A stretch of 64,000 nt of DNA from Leptoclinus maculatus (lineage: Eukaryota; Chordata; Actinopteri; Perciformes; Stichaeidae): assembly GCA_032191485.1 (NCBI GenBank), contig JAVDOI010000003.1, positions 24,237,371 to 24,301,370 on the forward strand, read 5' to 3'. The position numbers and the translations under genes are program-made. Under the pieces are notes generated by a model, which made no database searches, was not told where the DNA came from, and was given only the letters and a program-made list of their open reading frames with translations. Positions 56,633-64,000 of this stretch are shown one piece after another; positions within the stretch are counted from its first letter, which is position 1; every line of letters starts with the position of its first letter.

Positions 56633-58049
56633 TTATTTCATTAGAATATTCTTTCCGATATCTAATCTTATATCACAAGATCAACATCAAATCAAAGGCA
56701 GCAACCAGCTCCACGTTGTATGTTGATATTGAGTCACGCCAATCCAAATTAAAGAAGAGCCGGAACTATTCCGCAGTCTGACGTAAGGTCTCTGGATGTT
56801 CACACTATTTTGAAAACTTGGTATGATGAAATATAACAACAAAGAAGAAACTCCGACAAAACTTTCCCCAAAAAAAGCTCCACTTTTGATTGTCGAGCTC
56901 AGGCGCTCACGATGCGTCGAGTTGTTTCTCACGCTGAAGAAAAACGAAAGATAAAAGGAAACGGAAAGTCTCTGAAGGTTGGACATCGCCTGCTGTGTGC
57001 AGACGAACCCTGAACGTTGATAAGGAGACGGACACCTTTAGATTTTGCCACAAACACACCAGTATCTTCTTTCTACAACACCAAAAAAGCACAAGCAGCT
57101 GGTATCCAAGGGTGCAAGGATCAGAACAAAGCGTCCTCAAGATGTTCCCGAGAGTGCACACTTGTTATGCAAGACAGACGAAAGGGAGCGGAGCCCGGGA
57201 AATACCGACCGAGGAGAGAGGAAGAGGCCGCAATTAGAATGAAAAGAGAAGATAAGGAGGAATCAGCTGGGAGAAGGTGACGTGAGGAATCTCTTGAAAT
57301 TAGTTTTTAACCTTCGGCGGAAGCTGCAAAGCCGTTGTTGATGGAGAGAGAAATGTCAATCCGCCGTCGTGGACCCCAGGGGGGACAACTTTGAAAATGC
57401 CGATTGATACGCTGGTCTGATGTCTGTTATTGTGACTGTGCCGTCAATGCAAAGCTCTGGAGGACATGTGTGCTGAGAGTGCGAGGAGGAAGGTGTAAGT
57501 CAATGTGTTTGTAGGTGCGTTTCTTTTATCGTTGGTTTCCCACACGTTTCTTTTCATTTCATGAATCCAGAGTAAATTCATGCGCTTAAATCCTCGCCTG
57601 CATTGAAAGATTTTAGTCCTCACTAAATGTTCTGTGCTGGTGGAACAGTAGGGGGTATTATGGTTGCAAACTAGGCCAGATCGCTCTACGGATGTTTCTT
57701 CTGAACAACACATTTTGGGCTGGGGGGGGGGGGAGTCTGGGACGTATCAGCAGCATTTTGCATATTTTTATAGACGTTTGCAAAACAGATGAACTTTTTA
57801 ACTTGTCAAATGAACTTCCCGTTGCTGAAAAAAACGTTTTTCCCTAAATGAATAGAATTGGATTAAATAGCGTAGAGCTTGTTGTTGAGGTCCCGTCAGG
57901 GTTTAAAACACTCACAAAACTCAACTTTTAAGGGATCTTGGCTACAGTTGTATAAACAAGACTAAAGCTGCAGTCGAATAGTCAAAAAAGAGACAACTTT
58001 ACGCGATATTTGTGGAGGAGTTTGTTCATCCAGTTCAATATTTCTGCAT

Positions 58050-58265
58050 TACATCCAGAACATGGTGAGGGATGAAAAGTTAGACGATCAAAGTTGTTAT
58101 TAATTCAATCCATCCAATAGTTGCTCAAAGAAGCTCATGGTGGCGTTGATGTAAAAAGTCATGAGATTCATCCGCTCAGCACGATGAATGTCTGAACCAA
58201 GTTTCATGTGAATCCTTCAAATATTGGTTGAGATATTTCAGTCTGGACCAAAGTGGTGAACGGTA
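58050..58265 (+). repeat. dispersed fish repeat ('gagatatttcagtctggacc' type)
   Basis: tccaatagttgctcaaagaa, gatgaatgtctgaaccaagt and gagatatttcagtctggacc form a block that I recognise as widely repeated in percomorph genomes; name not recalled. Confidence 0.5.
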
Positions 58266-58962
58266 ACCAGACATTGTTATGAGAAACCAGTTCCCTTGAT
58301 GTACTTACTCTGATCTTTAATGCTGGATGGCTGCGTGTCTGGCCTCCATGTTCCATATTTTTACATGAAAACTGCTCACAACAAGGTCTGTGGATCACCC
58401 CGAGTGACCGGGTCATGATTTCTGGAATTTAAATGCATCTTTTTCGAGTTTTGAGCACCACAAGGCGATATAGTCCCATTATCTCTGCGGCCGATATCTC
58501 CAAAACTGGGCCACTCACACAAAACTATTCAGATTGATAAATAACAGCACAGGTAAGAGGACAAATATGTTTGATTTTGGGATGAACTCTCTCTTTAAGC
58601 GAAGCTAACCATCACAGACAGGACGAGCCAAATCCTGGAGGTCCCGACTCAGAGCTTTTAAGGCGATGAGCTTACAGCGTTGATATGATGTGCTCAAACG
58701 TTTAACAGCAGATTTCACCACATTGTTCGCCAGCTTCCTGTCATCTACACTCAACTACCTGAGACAAACCTATAAGTGGTGTATTGTGCGCAGGGTTTTT
58801 CCTGCAGCGTTTTACATTTCGTGTGAAATTAAGAATCAAGCTTAAGGCAAAAATAACAAGAGGCACTAATTTATAAAGCAATGGCCACAAGTTTCATGAG
58901 CGAGGCGACAGCATCTTCTATTAACTTCATTGATAAAGTGACGAGATGAGTCGAGGTCTGTC

Positions 58963-59170
58963 CACAGACTTTATATAAGAAGTGGACGTAGTCACCGTGA
59001 CGTCACCCGTTGGTTTGTGGACGTTTTGAAGCCTCGAGTTCGTCGATAACGGCCGTCGCCATCTTGGAATACGGCCGTATGTTTACCGAGGTAATAAACC
59101 AAGTGAGAGGTAGAGTCATTTTCTCATAGACTTCTATACAATCAGACTTCTTTTTGCAGCCAGAGGAGTT
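58963..59170 (+). mobile_element. MITE family M1, internally deleted copy with left end
   Basis: Left end agactttatataagaagtgg then acgtagtcaccgtgacgtca; after about 130 bp it jumps to taataaaccaagtgagaggt and the tctcatagacttctatacaa segment. Comparing this end with the right end at 30708 defines the family's terminal inverted repeat. Confidence 0.8.
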
Positions 59171-61391
59171 TGATAATTATCAGCTGGACACACATTTTAA
59201 AACGATTGTTTTTTTGCATCTGTCTGCTTCTGTTTAGGTTGTTAGTTTAAAGTTAGATGCTGACCAGCTGGACAGTGTTGTTTGCACTGACTGTGTGGTC
59301 AAACAGAGAAGTGACCATGACAAACAAACTGCACTTCGTTGGTGTTCTTGAACCACAAAAAAAAAGCACACACACAAAAGGTTTCAAACATTAAAGCTAC
59401 GCAAGTGACTTTGTGACATTTTCCACGAAGTATTGTAGACAGAGAGCGTGATATCCCGCTACTCACAGAATTAATGTTTAACCTGCAGTGCAGAACATTC
59501 GTTTCCCCCCTCTGGCATTCAGAGATATTACCATCCGAGAGAGACCAGCAGCAGCTCGGGGGTATGCCGGAAAATCCTACAAAGCGTCCAAAGAAACGTT
59601 TGTGGGGTGAATGCTCTGGATAAAAAAAACTAACTCTGCATTCAGGGGAAATTGCCGATTCAGCCCGTTTGCATAAAATACAAACTGGTTTGAGTCTGTA
59701 CACCGGAACAAACCGGCAAAACCAGAAACCCATCCAACCTCTACTGCACTCCAGCTTATAATCACCTACAGCTGAGTAACTGAACCACCAACAGTTGTCT
59801 CTACATATGTTTCCAACTAAAACTTCTGCCTCCTACAGGTTGTTTAAACATTGTTAACCATGAATTATTAAATTGCGGCTCTCGCAATTTGACAGTCCCA
59901 CTCTGAGAATTGTGATATAAAAAAAAAACGATGAATCATTCAGCGCTGGTCCTACTTTTAGGAACAAGGCTCCGGGAGCATACAGTACGGTGCAGTGAAT
60001 AACTATGAGTTGTGCCTGTCTGTATGTATTGTAAGCTCAACCTCAGTGTATGGTACATGCCTGATGCCCGAGGCGACAATACGCCTGATATGTGGCCTAA
60101 GTTGTCCTGACAGCACAGGGAGCAGTGGTCTCAACTACTGCCCAGCAGGCCTTGGCCTCAATCCCAGAGCGACAGCAGCACATTATGGCTGTGTGTGGGA
60201 GGACTGACTGTGCAGAAAATACTCTAACTTTTGTACCACCCTCCTTTTCCAGTTATCTATCTCCACATACTGTATACACACATGCTGTTTATCTAATCAG
60301 GCAGGAACCTCTGGGTCTAAAAAGAGAAGCCAATGCTGAAGTGCCTTTAACCCTCTGAACCCTAAAACCCACCGGCAGGATTGAAAAGTATTTTTTTCTT
60401 TAAATAATCGCCAAAACTACACCGTTTATCACAGCCAGAAGCTGTAAAAACAGACATTGTTGTCAGATTTTCATCTTTCCAACGCTGCTTGAACACATCA
60501 TGTGCGACGAACTCTTTCATCAGGCGATGGCCAAAACGCTGAACTCAAGGCTTCAAAAAACGCAGTCGATAAACACAACGACCACGCCCACTTTATATAC
60601 ACATCTATGATCTGAATACTGTAAATACTTATTTTTGTCTTACTTAAGAAAGTTTTACAAATCCCAACATTGTTGAAAATACTGGTGGCAATGGTCAGAA
60701 AGAGACACTTTTAGGTTGGACCGATGGACCGAGAGAGCTGCAACTGAAAGCTATTCAGGTTAAAAGATTCTCTCCATCTTCGAGGCCACCAGTAAGTCAT
60801 GATTTTCCACTTGGAGAATCCATCAGTGCCCTGTGGAGGTGTGATAGGCTATCAGGGCTGGAAAGGCACTTCAGAATGAAAGATGAGCCACTTTAAAGAG
60901 TCTTCTCATGGGATGGCAGGACTCACACTCAGCCCGGGACTCCTCGGGTCAAGGACAAGATGTCCCGGAGTCAAAGCCACATCTCAGAGGGCGATATCTG
61001 ATCTCCCACATCAGCCCGTCTCCAGAGCCGATCCATTGCCAGAACTTTTAGGGCAAAAATCTGTTATGATAATACCGTAATCACAACAAAAAGGAGCCCT
61101 GCCGATTAAGGATTTTTGAGGCAGATATACCAATATTGGTATTTAAAAATATAGATCTTCTAACATAGACTAGAGGATGTAGACTGCAGATCTCCACCAG
61201 GTGAGTCTGCCTTCCGACTCGGTCCAAAACTGATGCATCAAATACCAGTAAAATCAATAACGACCTTAACTTTTTAGGATGGTTAAAGTCCCTACGATAT
61301 GTTGTTCTCAAACACAGTTAGGAATCATGCTGTGCAGCCCTTGATTGAACAACCATTGAGACACATGCCTTTTTGTCAATGGCAATTTTAA

Positions 61392-61545
61392 GGTGCCTTT
61401 CTAGTCTCGGGAGCAATTTGGGAGCAATTTGGAGTTCAGTGTCTTGCCCGAGGACACTTGGACATGGACTGGAGGAGCCGGGGATTGAACCGCCGATCTT
61501 CCGATTGGAAGCCGACCCGTGGCTCAGACGCTCGTTACGGCACCG
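61392..61545 (+). repeat. tRNA-like dispersed repeat
   Basis: gggagcaatttggagttcag, gtcttgcccgaggacacttg and ggagccggggattgaaccgc then gatcttccgattgg. On the - strand ggttcaatccc resembles a tRNA B box. Related to the fragment in each foldback-array unit. Confidence 0.65.
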
Positions 61546-61709
61546 TCCAGACAGTGTTCTCCCTGTGGTTTGCTCTAGCATGTCTAATGAAGCTGCTTTG
61601 ACTGTCTCACAGATTGTCACACAAGGATTCTGTATTTTTGCAAAAACTCCAGATCTATCTGTGACAGAATATATTACAATTTAAAGGTTTCAACTACTCA
61701 TCTATAGTT

Positions 61710-61870
61710 TAAAGGACCAGTGTGTGGGATTTATCAGCAGAAATTGAATATACTATTCATAAGTAAGTTTTTATCGGTGTATAATGAACAAAAACTTGTG
61801 TGTTCGTTGGACTAGAATGAGTCCATCTACATAAGGAGACTGATGGACTAAGAGGAAGGCAGCCCTATAA
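61710..61870 (+). repeat. dispersed fish repeat ('ggaccagtgtgtgggattt' type)
   Basis: taaaggaccagtgtgtgggatttatcag followed by aatatactattcataagta and a gaatgagtcc motif; a block I recognise as common in fish genomes, and it may extend toward 62330. Confidence 0.5.
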
Positions 61871-62660
61871 TTACATACACTGTTGTTATATCTTAAAACA
61901 GTATCATCAGTTGGAGCATTTCAACATTGCCCTATCCACTACCCAGACCCCCACAGCATTACTCACTGCATAAGCGGTACTCTACACTGACTCTGTCCGT
62001 CGGTCATACGCTGCACATTCCTCCAGAATGAACGTACTGTACTTGCGAGGGATGCTGAGTTGGAAGAGGAGATCCGGGTCTCGGCACAGCATCCTCTTAA
62101 CGCCACGCTCCCTGCCAGCGGCTGGATGCACCGTGACAGGCGCTCCGGTGCTCCATATCCCATACCCATATTTGGCTCTTCCTTCCGGTAACAGTAAGCA
62201 GAGATGACAAGGAAAAGCCCTTTTTCCCCTCACAAGTGCCTCTGGCCTCCGCTGGGTTTGCAGAGGTCAGGTCACCGGCCCAAGGCGATGGGGCGATAAT
62301 CTCCGTACGCCAAATCATTTTATGTAACGCGTAGTTTGAGCGAGATTCATAATTGGTCCAGAGGGGACAAGCTTAGGTAATAAAAAGCCGACTCAAAAAG
62401 ATGTGAAAGGCCCAGAGCAGAGAAAAAGACCACTTCTCTGTGGCTGCTGCTTCCACCACATTCAGCTAAGAGGTGAAGCCAGGAGAACAAAAGAGAGATA
62501 ATCCCACTCGTTCAGTCAGCCCTGAAAAAACACTCTGGTGTGAAAAGATACAGTACGGAAGGATATAGAACATTTTATACACCAGAAATATAATGTACAG
62601 CACTGTGGATGTGATCTTTAGGGACATTAAAGGGCCAGACTAAATGGAGACAGCTGGAAA

Positions 62661-62688
62661 GTACGATATATATATATATATATCGTAC
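62661..62688. repeat. perfect 28-bp palindrome with TA core
   Basis: gtacga, then alternating AT, then tcgtac; exactly self-complementary across 28 nt. Confidence 0.9.
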
Positions 62689-63295
62689 ATACACACACAT
62701 ACATACAATTCATCAATAAGGAAACTGATCGTAAGTTACAGCCCCACTGTTGAATATTATAGTTTAACTAACTTACTAACTGTATTAGTTTGCCTTGTTT
62801 TATGGTGATTTGACACGTCCATTAAACACCAGTAACATTAGCTCTGTGACTTCTGAAACTCTGAATATCAAAACTGAAACAGTTCCAACCCGCTGGCTCT
62901 AAACAAATCATGCACGCTCCTGTGAGCTCTGAGCACCTGCATGTGTTTGCACACGAGCACATACGTGTACATACGTGTACACCCGCAGAGCACACAGCAG
63001 CTACAGGACTCTCAAAGAAGTACTTGTGATACGTGGCATGAACTCACTGCTTTCATTACCAGTAACTGTTTTTCTAGATGTTTGTGCCTGCTGACACTTG
63101 AACATTCTCAGTTTCATGTCTGGAACTGCATATGAAGAAGTGCTGCTGTAAATATGCAACACGCCAATAAACTTTACACCAACATAATTCAAACATCAGA
63201 AAATGTACTGGACATTCAAACGTGTGTTAGACCATGTTTTTCCTCAAGTATGTGGCCAGGTGCAAGGTTTTTACTCAGATGATGAGAAAGGTCTG

Positions 63296-63481
<186 letters not shown>

Positions 63482-64000
63482 ACCAGATGTCCAGAAGTCA
63501 ACAAAAACGAAGTAATTTATGCCTATTTATACAGTCACCTCCCACCATGTGGGCCTAAACTTTAACTGTGCCATTTAAGTTTGTCCCACAGACCGACTGG
63601 TTTAAACTTAAACTTGCAAGATACGTCCTCAAGAGTATTCATTGAATAGACCAGAGGAGGCCCAACAAAGGCAAAGAAAAGGAGAAACCAATTAATACAA
63701 AACTTGCAGGAAATATTTCAGGACAATGTTGAACTACGTGTGTAAAGCTTAGTTTGTAGTTTTTAAAATCTTCATTTGAGTGAATATTTTGCAGCCAAAT
63801 CAAATAGTTTACATGATATTCAACCATAGTTTCTTCATAATGCTTTTAATACTTTACTTGTTTCTTTACAGGGCTTGTGAAGAGGCAGTAAAGTAGAATT
63901 TGAGATATGAGTTCACAGATGATTACAATCCCTCCTCGGCATTGTGGAGGTTGATTTATGGCTTTTTGCCGGTTACACCTACAGTCTATGTTCATATCTC

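Noticed and set aside
59299..59733. 144-codon ORF on the - strand
   Set aside because: No recognisable domain, Cys/Phe-rich AT-biased composition and no splice context; treated as chance.
61392..61545. tRNA gene suggested by ggttcaatccc on the - strand
   Set aside because: Only the B-box-like part is present; no acceptor stem or anticodon arm could be assembled, and related copies occur at 53190 and in each array unit.
61963..62318. Overlapping - strand ORFs (one reading LLFQLSIPRKYSTFILEECA)
   Set aside because: At first looked like a conserved exon, but it matches no family I know and adjoins a fish dispersed repeat starting at 61710, so a repeat origin is more likely.

Overview
The window is vertebrate genomic DNA, almost certainly from a spiny-rayed (percomorph-type) teleost fish. 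It holds three recognisable multi-exon genes with GT-AG introns, many dinucleotide microsatellites, and dispersed repeats of kinds I associate with fish genomes. There is no bacterial, phage or viral gene content, no CRISPR array and no recognisable tRNA or rRNA gene. Exon boundaries were assigned by eye from reading frame, splice signals and remembered vertebrate family sequences; no alignment was run.

Layout. (1) 1-3520: no gene seen; upstream or 5' intronic DNA. (2) 3521-16705, + strand: complete coding region of ankrd6 (diversin), 15 coding exons, 761 codons. It is a cytoplasmic ankyrin-repeat scaffold of Wnt signalling. Six consecutive exons are exactly 99 bp in phase 0, each one ankyrin repeat, and three of the gene's splice acceptors sit directly behind long TG microsatellites. 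(3) 16706-26905: intergenic. It carries a 3.3-kb tandem array of about 950-bp units, each with a ~436-bp foldback element (130-bp arms), and a 496-bp non-autonomous hAT element ending 265 bp from the gabrr2 stop. (4) 26906-40428, - strand: complete coding region of gabrr2 (GABA-A receptor rho-2), 9 exons, 473 codons. Its introns hold several copies of one MITE family, an L2-like LINE tail that runs into a 19-copy 23-bp minisatellite, and a nested insertion. (5) 40429-44755: spacer between gabrr2 and ube2j1. (6) 44756-53733, - strand: ube2j1, the ER tail-anchored E2 ubiquitin-conjugating enzyme, exons 2-8. The short first exon was not found. (7) 53734-64000: no gene recognised; probably ube2j1 intron 1 or upstream DNA, with dispersed repeats and a 179-bp CA tract.

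Relations between genes. gabrr2 and ube2j1 keep the neighbour relation and shared orientation I recall for human 6q15. Here ankrd6 lies on the other side of gabrr2, convergent with it, whereas in human it lies beyond UBE2J1 and RRAGD. The three products act in unrelated processes (Wnt/planar polarity scaffolding, inhibitory neurotransmission, ER-associated degradation), so the linkage is syntenic rather than functional.

I did not find a new protein system. The observations most worth following are the foldback tandem array, the TG tracts at acceptors of repeat-encoding ankrd6 exons, the hAT element that may supply the gabrr2 polyadenylation signal, and the minisatellite grown from a LINE tail.
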